Below are positions 15,404 to 25,400 of a stretch of DNA of 58,676 nucleotides, piece by piece. The stretch spans positions 1 to 58,676 of the forward strand of contig JBJMGI010000044.1 in NCBI GenBank assembly GCA_045807945.1, written 5' to 3'. A program made the position numbers and the translations under genes. Numbering within the stretch: the stretch's first letter is position 1; every line of letters starts with the position of its first letter. Under the pieces are notes generated by a model. That model had not been told where the DNA came from, did not search any database, and was given only the letters and a program-made list of their open reading frames with translations. The DNA comes from CAVQGF01 sp045807945. GTDB taxonomy: Bacteria; Acidobacteriota; Terriglobia; Terriglobales; Acidobacteriaceae.

Positions 15404-15494
15404 AGCTGAGTTACGGAATAATTCACTAGTTCCGTGTGGAATTGTGTGGAATTGCCGTTGGGGAGGATATTTCGCGCGACCCTCGCGTTGGTGC

Positions 15495-18038
15495 TCAAGT
15501 ATTCGACTCAGCGACGGTACGTGTGGAAAAACGCGAAGCTGAGTCCAACGCCAGCGCGGCAAGATAAGCAGCCGCTCCGCAGAGTAGTGTTGCGGTAAGG
15601 CCGAAACGAATGGCGATCACGATGGCCGCAACCGAGCCAAGTACGGTCGCACCGGCATTCATTGCCCAAGCCCATTCAACCATGCCCGATTGCCTGCCTG
15701 CGATCCTAAGCAAACCGATCGGGAACGGAATTCCCATCAAGAATCCAGCAGGAATCAGGAGAGCTCCGCTTATTGCTATCTTGATCGGGAACGGCAGGCC
15801 GACTTGTGACACCAGCAGCTTCGGCAAAAGGAGCGAGAGGAGGCCGAGCACCAGCACGATCAAGACAAGAATCCAAGGCAAGCGACCGGATGCTTTCAAC
15901 CATCGCCGAGAAAGCAGGCTACCCGCCCCACTAGAGAGGAGCAGCAGGAAGACCACGACGGTCAGGGCGTACGTTGGATGCCCGAGGAAGAGCACGAAGC
16001 GCTGGATAAAGCTGATCTCCACCAGGATGAAGCCGAGCCCGACCGCAACAAAGTAAAGTAGTTTCGGAATCGACGCGACATTCCGTGTTTCCGCCTTCAG
16101 TGCTAGTGGCAGCACCAGAAAAGCGAGAACTGTCGCGAGCGAAATGAGCAGCACCATACCCAAGGTCACAACGCCAAGATTGTTGCGCCAGTCCATGCCA
16201 TGACCAGTACGCGCGAGGAAGCTGCGCACGACATCCTTACTCTTGATGGTGAAGAAGAAAAAAGGAGAATCGTCGGAGACGGGAGAGACGTCGTACGGGT
16301 AATTCGCTAACGTTCGTTCGGGGAAAATCGGCGCTGGCCACAATGCAGCGGCAAACGGGTTGGAAGATCGGGCGCCCACTCTTCGCATCTCAAGCGACTT
16401 CAACAAAGATTTCCACTCAGGCGAACAAACCATGTCGCCCTTACAGTACTCATCGGCGAGCGACATGTTCGGGGATCCGGAATACACGAGAGGAGTCCAG
16501 ATGGGAAAGAGATTTTCATTCTCTTCAACGTGCTTTAGTACCGCCAGCTCTTCTTCTGGAGTGAATCTTGTCTTCTTGACCAGGACTACTACCGGTCTTC
16601 CGTCAGCATTCAGATCGCCATCTGACACGACCATGAAGTTGAACCGCATCAGATCGCCAAGGTTAGGATCTTTGATCCCCAGCTGCTTCATCGCCTCAAG
16701 CTCCTCACTCACCACTCGAAGTGCTTCACGAGGCTGCTGAAATTCCCAACGAGTGATGGCGATGATTCCATCTGGTTTCAGGTGATCGAAGTACTGCTTG
16801 AAGGCTTCCACCGTGTACAGGTTGTTTTCACTAAGCGCGAAGGCTCCGGCGGCAGTGGACGCCCATGTGTCGACCAGGGTCATCTGAATGACGTCGTATT
16901 TCTCCTTCGAGGCGCGGATCCATGAACGTCCGTCGGCGACATGCAGATGGACTTTGGGCAGTTGATACAGGTGATAGGAAAAGTCGGCGTGCGTGCCGCG
17001 CATGATGGAGTTGGCTATCAGCGGATTGATCTCGATGGCATTCACCGAGTTCGCGCCGTTGGCGACAGCGCGGAGCACGTCAACACCGCCGCCTGGACCG
17101 ATGATGGCGTAGTCGCCATGTGGGCGCAGCACGTTCACGAGCGCTGCCGGACGCCCCATCAGCTCGCGCTTCCAATTGAAGGGAGTGCCGGATTGCGAAG
17201 CGGGAGTAGGCTGGTCCACGTCCCACTTCGTCGGGTCAACATTCATGATCGCCGTTCTGGCATCCGAGTCAATGCGAATGTAGCGCCTGCTGCCTTCCTG
17301 ATTCACCTCGACGCGTGAGATAGCGTTCCACCTCGCCCACAACACTCCCGTTTCGCTGCGGCGAATGCCCTTCGCGTAGACAATGTCAATGAGTCGGTTA
17401 TCAAAGTTAAGAGCGACCAACCCTAAGAGAAGTCCGACGGCGATCACGCCGAAATAACCAAGATTGCTTTTACCTGCCCAAAGAAACGCTGCCGCTCCCA
17501 TGCAGGCGGCTGCACAAAGGATGGTGTTGGGCGCTCCAATCCAGTTCAGTAGCGGAACGAGCGCGATGCACGCGAACGCACCGCCGATGAGGTCGGCACC
17601 ATAAAGGTACGTAATGCGCTCCGGCTCGCGCGCCAAGACGATCGAGAAAACCATACCGACCAAGAAAAATGGCGTCGCCGAGATGAGGTAGATCGCCGTC
17701 AGGCGCCAACTGAGGTCAAGCGCAATCTGAGAATGTAGGTCGCCCTCAAGCACTATAAGGATCAGCACAGCATTGGCTGCGCACAGCGCGCCGGCTAGCC
17801 AGTGGGTTTCAAACTTCTGCAGCCAATCCTTATAGAAGAATGCGAAAACCCCGCCGGCGCCAAGCCCGAGTAGCGCGATCGAGATCACCATGAAGGCGAA
17901 GTGGTAGAAGAGCACCACGGAGAACAGTCGCGTTATGGCGAGTTCGAGCAGCAACGACCCCATGCTCACCAGCGCGACTGCGAATTGCTGTCGGCGGAGT
18001 CCTTGAGGTTGAGGGGAAACAGTGGAGGCGGTGGCCAT
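15495..18038 (-). CDS. Membrane protein with spermidine-synthase-like domain
   Basis: An 847-residue protein with three parts. Residues 15-230 form about seven membrane helices (SMGSLLLELAITRLFSVVLF, FMVISIALLGLGAGGVFAFF). Residues about 245-560 are a Rossmann-like aminopropyl/methyltransferase domain: YAIIGPGGGVDVLRAVANGA is the nucleotide-binding loop, VNAIEINPLIANSI the acidic strand end, VHLHVADGRSWIR the Asp motif. Residues 600-840 form a second bundle of about eight helices. Such fused proteins are frequent in Acidobacteriota and Deltaproteobacteria; the donor and acceptor are unknown, and the polyamine function is not demonstrated for the fused form. The start at ATG 18038 precedes a polar N-terminus. 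It is convergent with the membrane protein gene ending at 15403. Confidence 0.85.
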   Translation of the reverse strand: MATASTVSPQPQGLRRQQFAVALVSMGSLLLELAITRLFSVVLFYHFAFMVISIALLGLGAGGVFAFFYKDWLQKFETHWLAGALCAANAVLILIVLEGDLHSQIALDLSWRLTAIYLISATPFFLVGMVFSIVLAREPERITYLYGADLIGGAFACIALVPLLNWIGAPNTILCAAACMGAAAFLWAGKSNLGYFGVIAVGLLLGLVALNFDNRLIDIVYAKGIRRSETGVLWARWNAISRVEVNQEGSRRYIRIDSDARTAIMNVDPTKWDVDQPTPASQSGTPFNWKRELMGRPAALVNVLRPHGDYAIIGPGGGVDVLRAVANGANSVNAIEINPLIANSIMRGTHADFSYHLYQLPKVHLHVADGRSWIRASKEKYDVIQMTLVDTWASTAAGAFALSENNLYTVEAFKQYFDHLKPDGIIAITRWEFQQPREALRVVSEELEAMKQLGIKDPNLGDLMRFNFMVVSDGDLNADGRPVVVLVKKTRFTPEEELAVLKHVEENENLFPIWTPLVYSGSPNMSLADEYCKGDMVCSPEWKSLLKSLEMRRVGARSSNPFAAALWPAPIFPERTLANYPYDVSPVSDDSPFFFFTIKSKDVVRSFLARTGHGMDWRNNLGVVTLGMVLLISLATVLAFLVLPLALKAETRNVASIPKLLYFVAVGLGFILVEISFIQRFVLFLGHPTYALTVVVFLLLLSSGAGSLLSRRWLKASGRLPWILVLIVLVLGLLSLLLPKLLVSQVGLPFPIKIAISGALLIPAGFLMGIPFPIGLLRIAGRQSGMVEWAWAMNAGATVLGSVAAIVIAIRFGLTATLLCGAAAYLAALALDSASRFSTRTVAESNT

Positions 18039-18329
18039 ACGGCGATGGTTATCCTAAACTATTTGCGCTCTCTATCTAGCAACAAAAGCCAGGTTCAGTA
18101 ACCGTTCTGCCACGAAAATCGTCTCTAGACCGACCAATTCTTCTAAAGTCCCACCAAGTTTTTTGAATCTGCGGCTTCCAAAATTCCCGATCGTGCAGTA
18201 AAAGCACTAAAATGGCGATTGATACGAAATTACTTCCGGTCGCAGACAATGCGGCCGAGGCGACGCTGCGTCACTTTCCAAATGCCTTGCGCCGGCAAGC
18301 GGGAGAAGAGTAGCGAAGGAGGAATTCCC

Positions 18330-19262
18330 GTGAAAGCAGTCAGGACTCACGGCCGGGGCGGGCCGAAGCAACTATTTTTCGAGGACGTGGCATTGCCGGA
18401 AGTTAGGCCGGGCGATGTCCTAATACGAGTACATGCGACTGGCATCACACCCACGGAACTCACCTGGGATGAAACTTACCAGAATGAAGACGGGACCCCG
18501 CGCGTCCCGAGTATTCCGGGACACGAGGTCTCAGGCATCGTAGAGCGGACGGCACCGGATGCGGCTGATTTTCGGGCCGGCGATGAAGTCTACGGCTTAG
18601 CTGATTTTCCGCGCGATGGGGCAGCCGCGGAGTTCGCGGCAGTTCGAGCGACAAATTTGGCGCTTAAGCCATGCAGCATCTCGCACCCGCAGGCCGCGTC
18701 ACTGCCGCTTTCGGCGCTAACCGCGTGGCAGGCGCTCTTCGAACATGCGAATCTCACTCGCGGACAAAGCGTGCTGATCCATGGCGGCGCTGGCGGTGTA
18801 GGGTCGCTGGCAGTGCAACTGGCACGCTGGCGCGGCCTCCGCGTATTTTCTACTGCGTCTGCCCGCGACACGGCGTTCGTGCGCAGCCTGGGCGCTGACG
18901 ATGTGATTAACTACCACGCCACACCTTTCGAAGAAGTCCTGCGTGACATCGATGTCGTGGTGGACTTGGTCGGCGGAGAAACGCGCGAGCGTTCCTGGCG
19001 CGTGCTGCGGAAAGGTGGCGTACTGGTCACATTGGTTTCGCCGATCCCAGCCGGAGTCGCCGAGCAGCATGGCGCGCGCGGCGTATTTTTCATTGTCCGT
19101 GGGGATCGAGGCCAACTTGAGCAAATCTCCACACTGGTAGACGAGGGTAAGCTGAAGCCGGTCATAGCCGAGGTGTTACCGCTTGCTCGCGCTCGCGAAG
19201 CCTTCGAGCACGCTGCCGTAAGCCGCGCTCCCGGAAAAATCGTGCTTGAGGTGGCTGCATAG
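18330..19262 (+). CDS. NADP-dependent alcohol dehydrogenase / quinone oxidoreductase (MDR, zinc-free)
   Basis: A 310-residue medium-chain dehydrogenase/reductase. The start is GTG 18330, seven bases after AAGGAGG, a near-perfect ribosome site; longer frames upstream lack it. The GroES-like domain includes VLIRVHATGITPTELTWDET and IPGHEVSGIVE. The Rossmann domain includes the dinucleotide motif VLIHGGAGGVGSLAVQLARW. The Cys and Glu ligands of the catalytic and structural zinc sites are absent, which places it with zinc-independent quinone reductase/enoyl reductase-like members. The C-terminus GKIVLEV is typical. It probably reduces reactive carbonyls or quinones with NADPH. No operon partner is visible. 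Confidence 0.92.
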   Translation: MKAVRTHGRGGPKQLFFEDVALPEVRPGDVLIRVHATGITPTELTWDETYQNEDGTPRVPSIPGHEVSGIVERTAPDAADFRAGDEVYGLADFPRDGAAAEFAAVRATNLALKPCSISHPQAASLPLSALTAWQALFEHANLTRGQSVLIHGGAGGVGSLAVQLARWRGLRVFSTASARDTAFVRSLGADDVINYHATPFEEVLRDIDVVVDLVGGETRERSWRVLRKGGVLVTLVSPIPAGVAEQHGARGVFFIVRGDRGQLEQISTLVDEGKLKPVIAEVLPLARAREAFEHAAVSRAPGKIVLEVAA

Positions 19263-19420
19263 CGCGCGACCCCGAACTGATGATGGAAGTTAAAACAGAG
19301 CATGGTACGGGCACCTGTCGGTCTGTTCTTCAGTTTTGAGCCCGAACTGCTCAATCACCGTCATCGCCTGACTCAGCGCCCGAGTTCGCGTAAAATCGTG
19401 ACCAGTTTAGAGGGCTGGTC

Positions 19421-20263
19421 ATGAGACTCTTCTCGGCATCATTACTGCTTTCGCTGTCCTTCCTTTTCGCTCAAGAAAATGACCCTCCAGTTGTGCCTTG
19501 CGGGCAAGAGCCGCTCGACGTTCATGCCCTGCGACAAAAAGCCGACGCAGGTGACGCGGAGGCGCAGTACACACTTGGAGTCCATTACGCCTTCGGCATT
19601 CAACGGGACGAGCAGCTGAAGAAATCCGTGTACTGGTTCCGAAAATCCGCAGAGCAGGGGTACGCGGAAGCCGAGTACAGGTTGAGTCAGGCATATGGAT
19701 CGGGACGTGGTGTTCGTAACGATACCAAGGCCGCTTTGTACTGGTTGCGAAAGGCGGCCCACGACGGAGCCGTCAATGCTCAGCTCTGGCTCGGCATGAT
19801 GTACGAACAAGGAAGGGTCGTGAAGCAAGATAAGGAAAAAGCTTTGAGATGGTACTTCAGGGCGGCTAACCAAGGTAATCCCGACGCACAGTTCAGCGTT
19901 GGGCAAGCCTATGAAGAAGGAGAATTCATTCCACAGGACTTCTCCGCCGCCGCCACCTGGTACAGGAAAGCTGCAGAGCATGTGCCCGATTACGGTGGGG
20001 CGGGACAAGGTCGAGACAGTCTCGGGCTCCTTTACCTGGATGGTCGCGGTGTTCCGCAAGATTACGTTGAAGCATACAAATGGTTCGCACTGGCAGGCGT
20101 CGCCTTCAATATGGACAAGGCTGCTATAAGGATGACGCAAGATCAGATTGCCGAAGCGCAGCGAAGAGCCACGGTTTGGACGAGAGCGCATCCCGTCCCG
20201 GGTTCGAACTGTCTAAGTGCACTGGCAAATTCACCGCATCCCGAATACCGACTCGCGCATTAA
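19421..20263 (+). CDS. Secreted Sel1-repeat protein
   Basis: A 280-residue protein with a signal peptide (MRLFSASLLLSLSFLFAQ) and about five Sel1-like repeats between residues 40 and 235, for example AEAQYTLGVHYAFGIQ, AEAEYRLSQAYGSGRGVRND, VNAQLWLGMMYEQGRVVKQD, PDAQFSVGQAYEEGEFIPQD and GRDSLGLLYLDGRGVPQD. Sel1 repeats form a superhelix of paired helices that binds proteins or peptides. Its export suggests a role in the periplasm or at the surface. The adjacent S9 peptidase starts about 80 bases downstream on the same strand. Confidence 0.9.
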   Translation: MRLFSASLLLSLSFLFAQENDPPVVPCGQEPLDVHALRQKADAGDAEAQYTLGVHYAFGIQRDEQLKKSVYWFRKSAEQGYAEAEYRLSQAYGSGRGVRNDTKAALYWLRKAAHDGAVNAQLWLGMMYEQGRVVKQDKEKALRWYFRAANQGNPDAQFSVGQAYEEGEFIPQDFSAAATWYRKAAEHVPDYGGAGQGRDSLGLLYLDGRGVPQDYVEAYKWFALAGVAFNMDKAAIRMTQDQIAEAQRRATVWTRAHPVPGSNCLSALANSPHPEYRLAH

Positions 20264-20346
20264 CCCGCTAAAAATTTGCAGTGAAGCTGACCGGCGCCAC
20301 TCCTCCGCTTGTGCTCTTCCCGGTTTCGGAGCACAATTTTCGGCTT

Positions 20347-22332
20347 ATGCTCCGACTCATCACGATCTCCTGCTTCCTGATGGCAGCAGCCAGCCTCGCA
20401 CTCAGTCAAAATCAAAACACGAACCCCATCCAGCAACCTCCCGTCACGCTGACCGACCCTGCAACCGTCGTAAGTAAGCAGAAGAGCGACGTCGAGCCGG
20501 TCACCATCGAGAAGATTTACACGACGCGACAGATCGGCGGCAGTTCCTGGTCGCCGGACGGCAGCCGCGTTGCCGTCGTTACGAATATCAGCGGCCGCGC
20601 CAACCTGTGGATCGTCCCTGCTACAGGCGGCTGGCCCAAACAGCTGACCATCAGTGAGCAGCGGCAGATCGATCCGGTGTGGTCGCCAGACGGGAATTGG
20701 ATAGCATTTGCCTCTGATTACGGCGGTAACGAGCAGTGGGACCTGTTCCTTGTTTCTCCCAAGAATGGCGAGGTCATTAACCTGACCAACACGCCCGAGG
20801 TCTCCGAAATAGATGCTAGATGGTCGCCCGATTCGAAGATGCTTGCCTTCCGGTCGAAACCCAAGAACGCGGCGCCTTATGACATCCAGGTAATGGACCT
20901 GCAGACGCGCAAGATCTCTGCGATCACGCAAGGCACTCCTGCCGGGTTCGATAACTCAGATCCGATCTGGTCGCCCGACGGCAAGCAGCTTGCATATACG
21001 CGCGGGGACTCCGGCGGCCACACCTCCGACGTCTTCCTGGCAGACATCGCAAGTGGCCACAGCACGAATGTGACTCAGCACGAGGGCGACAAGCTTTTTC
21101 AAGGCACCGATTGGTCGCCGGATGGAAAGTCGATTCTGTTGACTTCGAACGCAGCGAATGGCTCTTTAAACATCGGACAGTTGACGATTGCATCGCGGAA
21201 GATCACCTGGGTCACGAATGACAAGTGGGAAAGCAGCAATGGACACTTTTCTCCCGAAGGGAAGCACGCCGTCTGGGAAACGAACGTAGATGGCAACACC
21301 GATCTCATCTGGTGTGATCTGCCCTCGCATCGGAAACAAACGCTTCCGTTTCGCAAAGGCGTCAACACACTTGCCGGCGGCAGTAAACCATTTTCCGCCG
21401 ACGGCTCGCGGCTGTTGTTCGATCACAATGGCGCGGAGTCTCCGAGTGATGTGTGGGTGTACTCGCCGCGGATTTCTAAATCGCAGCGGCTGACGGATTC
21501 ATTCGTCGGCGGACTGCGCGAAGAAGACATGGTGCAGCCGTCGTTGATCCACTATCAAAGTACTGACGGCAAGATGCGCATCTCGGCCTTCGTTTACATG
21601 CCCTACAACTTACGAAAAGACGGCCGCAATCCGGCGGTGGTGATGGTGCACGGTGGCCCCACCGGTCAGAGCGTGAACTCGTTCAATCGACTGATCCAGT
21701 ACCTGGCCAATCAGGGATACGTGGTGATCACCCCTAACTTCCGCGGCTCCTCGGGATTCGGCACCGAATTCCAATATGCAAATCGCCGTGACTGGGGAGG
21801 CGGCGACCTGCAGGATGTGGTCGCCTCGGCAGAGTGGCTCAAGAAGACTGGGTACGTCGATCCGAAAAAGCTCGTCATCATGGGCGCCAGCTACGGCGGC
21901 TATATGACGATGATGGGTCTGACTAAGACCCCGGAGGTTTGGGCGGCGGGCGTTTCGATAGTTCCGTTTGTCAGCCTCTTCACCGAATTTCAGAATGAAG
22001 ACGCAGGCTTGCGGGAGTACGACAGGTTCTTCATGGGAGATCCCGAGAAGAACCGCCCCCTATGGGAAGACCGGTCGCCCATTAATTTCGTGAGCAACAT
22101 CAAGGCTCCGCTTCTGCTGATCGCCGGAGGCAATGATCCTCGCGATCCCCCGACCGAGGCGATTCAGGTCGCAGACCGCGTTAAGGCCAGCGGCGGGCAA
22201 GTAGAAATAAAGATCTACCAGGATGAGGGACACGGCTTCTCCCGCCTGGAAAACATCATCGACGAAGCAAATAGGATCGCTGCCTTCTTGAAGAAGTACG
22301 TTCCTGCGGAGAGTTCGGCGCAGCAACATTAG
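20347..22332 (+). CDS. Secreted S9-family prolyl oligopeptidase / dipeptidyl peptidase
   Basis: A 661-residue exported serine peptidase. ATG 20347 gives a signal peptide (MLRLITISCFLMAAASLALS); an in-frame GTG at 20281 would put 22 polar residues in front of it. Residues 55-390 are a TolB/WD40-like beta propeller with repeated SPDG and SPDSK signatures (WSPDGSRVAVVTN, WSPDGNWIAFASD, WSPDSKMLAFRSK, WSPDGKQLAYTRG). Residues 420-661 are the alpha/beta hydrolase catalytic domain: Ser515 in GASYGGYM, Asp597 in GGNDPRDPP, His629 in DEGHGF. It probably removes N-terminal dipeptides or cleaves short oligopeptides in the periplasm. The transcript ends at the hairpin at 22371. Confidence 0.93.
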   Translation: MLRLITISCFLMAAASLALSQNQNTNPIQQPPVTLTDPATVVSKQKSDVEPVTIEKIYTTRQIGGSSWSPDGSRVAVVTNISGRANLWIVPATGGWPKQLTISEQRQIDPVWSPDGNWIAFASDYGGNEQWDLFLVSPKNGEVINLTNTPEVSEIDARWSPDSKMLAFRSKPKNAAPYDIQVMDLQTRKISAITQGTPAGFDNSDPIWSPDGKQLAYTRGDSGGHTSDVFLADIASGHSTNVTQHEGDKLFQGTDWSPDGKSILLTSNAANGSLNIGQLTIASRKITWVTNDKWESSNGHFSPEGKHAVWETNVDGNTDLIWCDLPSHRKQTLPFRKGVNTLAGGSKPFSADGSRLLFDHNGAESPSDVWVYSPRISKSQRLTDSFVGGLREEDMVQPSLIHYQSTDGKMRISAFVYMPYNLRKDGRNPAVVMVHGGPTGQSVNSFNRLIQYLANQGYVVITPNFRGSSGFGTEFQYANRRDWGGGDLQDVVASAEWLKKTGYVDPKKLVIMGASYGGYMTMMGLTKTPEVWAAGVSIVPFVSLFTEFQNEDAGLREYDRFFMGDPEKNRPLWEDRSPINFVSNIKAPLLLIAGGNDPRDPPTEAIQVADRVKASGGQVEIKIYQDEGHGFSRLENIIDEANRIAAFLKKYVPAESSAQQH

Positions 22333-22370
22333 TTGGCGCCAATTTGCCGCTATACTGGTTCATAGAAAAA

Positions 22371-22396
22371 AGGGAGGGGCGAACCCCTCCCTTTTT
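22371..22396 (+). terminator. Strong bidirectional terminator
   Basis: AGGGAGGGG (22371-22379), loop CGAA, CCCCTCCCT (22384-22392) and a T run on the plus strand; AAAAAA precedes the hairpin, so it also serves the minus-strand TonB receptor gene ending at 22414. Confidence 0.85.
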
Positions 22397-22413
22397 ATTG
22401 CAGCGATCAAGTT

Positions 22414-25400
22414 CTAGAACTCGAACTTGACTCCGAAGCGGGCGTAGAACGGCCGCTGGTAACCAGGGTTACTGTTACCAGTGGTCGAAGACGGCCCGAT
22501 GCCGAGCGGCTTGCCAAAGTCAGCATTCGGCACGCCGATCGTGCGTTGCGCGTTCTGGTCTACGTTGAGCAACGTGCGCTGGTCGCTGAGGTTGAACAGA
22601 TCCGCGGCCAGGCGGATCTTGGTCCGCTCGGTCAAGCGAATCGGATAATCCGCATGGAAGTCCACCCCACCGTAATTTTGCGTACGGCCGAGTGACCCAC
22701 GAGCAGAGGCGCAGGTGGTGGTGTTGTCGGCGCAGAACGGGATCTCGCCAGCGTTGGCGTAAACCGGGTGCGCAAACAGGTTGTTGATCGGGATACCCGT
22801 CTGGAAGTGCACCGTGGTACCGAAGGTGAGGCCCTTCATGTAGTGATTTCCAAACGTGTAGCTCACGAAACCGTTCGCCAGGTGACGAACATCCGTGTTC
22901 AACACTCCAGGGTTAAACTGCGCCCCGAGAAGGTTGAAGTCGCCACGGGTGAAGTCAAACAGCGAGCTGATGTTCGGATCGTTCTGACCGGTGTCGTTGC
23001 GGAACGAACCTTCGTAGTTGCCGAACAGCTTGGCAATGCGATAGTTGGCGCGCAGCTGCCAGTTTTTGGAGAACGATTTGTTGACTTCGAACTCCATCGA
23101 CTTGTAGATGCGGACCGGATCCACGAAACCGTCGGCGATGCCGTCGGAACCGATATTGCCCGCTACTCCTGGATTAGCAATGCAAAGAGCATTGGCGCCA
23201 GCGAGATTGGGACTAACGTTCCCGTTGCTGTCGGTAGGCTGACCATACGGGAAACCAGCACCAGGCGAACCGACCGGGATAGGCGCGGGACAGCCAGTAG
23301 GGACGCCGGTAACAGCGCCGGTGTACACACCCGTGATTGGATCGTAGTCAGCGGGTACAGAGGTGAAGTCAATCTGCTGGGGATTGACGAATACATCCAA
23401 GTTCTTTGTCGGGTTGCCGATCATGAACTGCTGAGTGATGCCAGCTTGAGCTGCTTCCGGCGACAGGGCGGCCATATCTTCAAGGATGCGCTTGATACGA
23501 CGGTCCGTATAACGCGCAGTGAAGATGACGCCCGAGTTTCCGAATTCATGCTCAAAGCCCACCACGTACTCATCCAGATACTCAGAGCGAGTGCCCGGAG
23601 CGAACGCCTCGCCGGTGACTGCTGCCGCGCCAGCGTTGACGTGGAAGATGTCGGTGGCGGAGTTGAGGTGAGACAGATCGATCGTGCCGTCTGGATTGAC
23701 GAGAACGTGCCCAGAGCCGTCGGTCGGCGGGTGCCAGTTCACGTCAGCAAAATCGAGTTCGTTGCTGAGAGAGCGGATGGCGATGTCGAGCGGCAGCGAT
23801 TCGGTGTAACGCGCGAAATTCGCATAGATCTTGGTCTTGCGGTTGCCCCAAGGATCGATTGCGATTCCGACGCGTGGTGACCAGTTGTCAGTGAAAGTGA
23901 AGGCAGCATTGCCACCCTGCACCCTCTGCTGCTCCCAGCGCAACCCGGCGTTGATGCTGACGAACTTGTTCAGCGCCCAAGTGTCCTGCGCGAACAAGGT
24001 GTGGTAGTCGCTCTGCGTCTTGAAGTTCAGATTGCCGAACTCGCCACGGGTCTGGCGCAGGAACACGCCTTCGCCACCATCACCGCAATTGGAAAGCCCG
24101 GGGATGAACAGTTCGGAAACGCCGCATTGAGCAGAGCTGCTCCGCAGCTGGAAAGCCGCGTTGGTGCCGTTCGCCTTAAGTTGATCGCCCAAAACCTTCT
24201 GCTTCGGATCGGTGGGATCAAAGAAAGAATCGGCGGTCGCCGCATCGATAGGAATGTTCGCACCGGTGCGGAGTTTGCTTCCGTCGTAATGCGAGCGGGC
24301 GAAGTTGTAACCCACGCTTACACTGTGCGCGCCCAGGAAGTGGAAAGACTTCGAGGTATCGAGGTTAAAGCCGTAGTTATCGCCCTGCGTGTTCTGGAAG
24401 AAGCCCAGACCTTGGCGAACGAAAGAGCCACGCAGATCGTTGGTGGTGGCGGTGCAATCCGCGAAGAAGAAGGGTGCGCCGCAAGGCGTCCGCTGCGTGA
24501 GGTCCGATATCTGGTAGACATCCGGCGCCGCGGGCGTATCGCTGAGATTGTTGTGTCCCCATGAGAACGAGCCGTTAACGAGCCAAGTCGGGCTCAAGGA
24601 GCCGTTATAGCGGACGACGAAGTTTCTCGTGCCGTATTGCAGCTTGTCGAAGTTGGTTTGCGTAGCAGTGGTCAGCGTGAGGTTCGGGCTGTTTGTACCG
24701 TAGCTCGGGTCGCCAAAGAACGACGATTCAAGCTGGTGCTTGTCGCTGATCTTGTAGGTCAGCTTGGCAGCGTAGGAGTACACGTGAACCGGAACGTCCA
24801 CGTTACCCAGTGCGGTCTGGGTGGGTCCAGCAAGCCCAGCGGTGCCGAGATCAGAAGCGTTGCGGAACTGAGCCAACTGATCGTGGTCTGCATTCCACTG
24901 GGGGTTGAACGAGCCGAAGAAGAACAGCTTGCTTTTGAAGTGCGGAACATAGCCGCCGACTTCAGCGTCGAAATCGTAATTGCTCTGATGAAGCAGCTTG
25001 CCTTGCAGGTTGAAGCGTTCATTCTGAGTGTTCTGCTGGAAATCGTCGGTGAATTTGCGGGTCGCTTCGAAGGCACTCGGAGCGAAGAAGCCGCCGATGG
25101 AACCGTGATAAGCGTCGCCACCCGACTTGGTGACGATCTGCACGATGCCGCCCGTGGACTTGCCATACTGTGCTTCGAATCCGCCGGTCTTTACCTGTAC
25201 TTCTTTTACGAAGCTTAGGTTGATGCCGGTCGAAAGCGATCCGTAAAGCGCGGAGTAAACGCCGATGCCGCCGAAGCCGCCGTCGGTGATGTTCACGCCG
25301 TCCGCAACATAAAGGTTCTCAAGTCCGGTTCCGCCCGAGATAGAAGGGTTCGCCGTTCCTGTGCCGCCGCCGGAGGTGACGCCCGGCGAAGCATAGAACA

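Noticed and set aside
22768..23880. Plus-strand open frame of 370 codons inside the TonB receptor gene
   Set aside because: It is antisense to the receptor barrel, with Val/Arg-rich composition and no domain.
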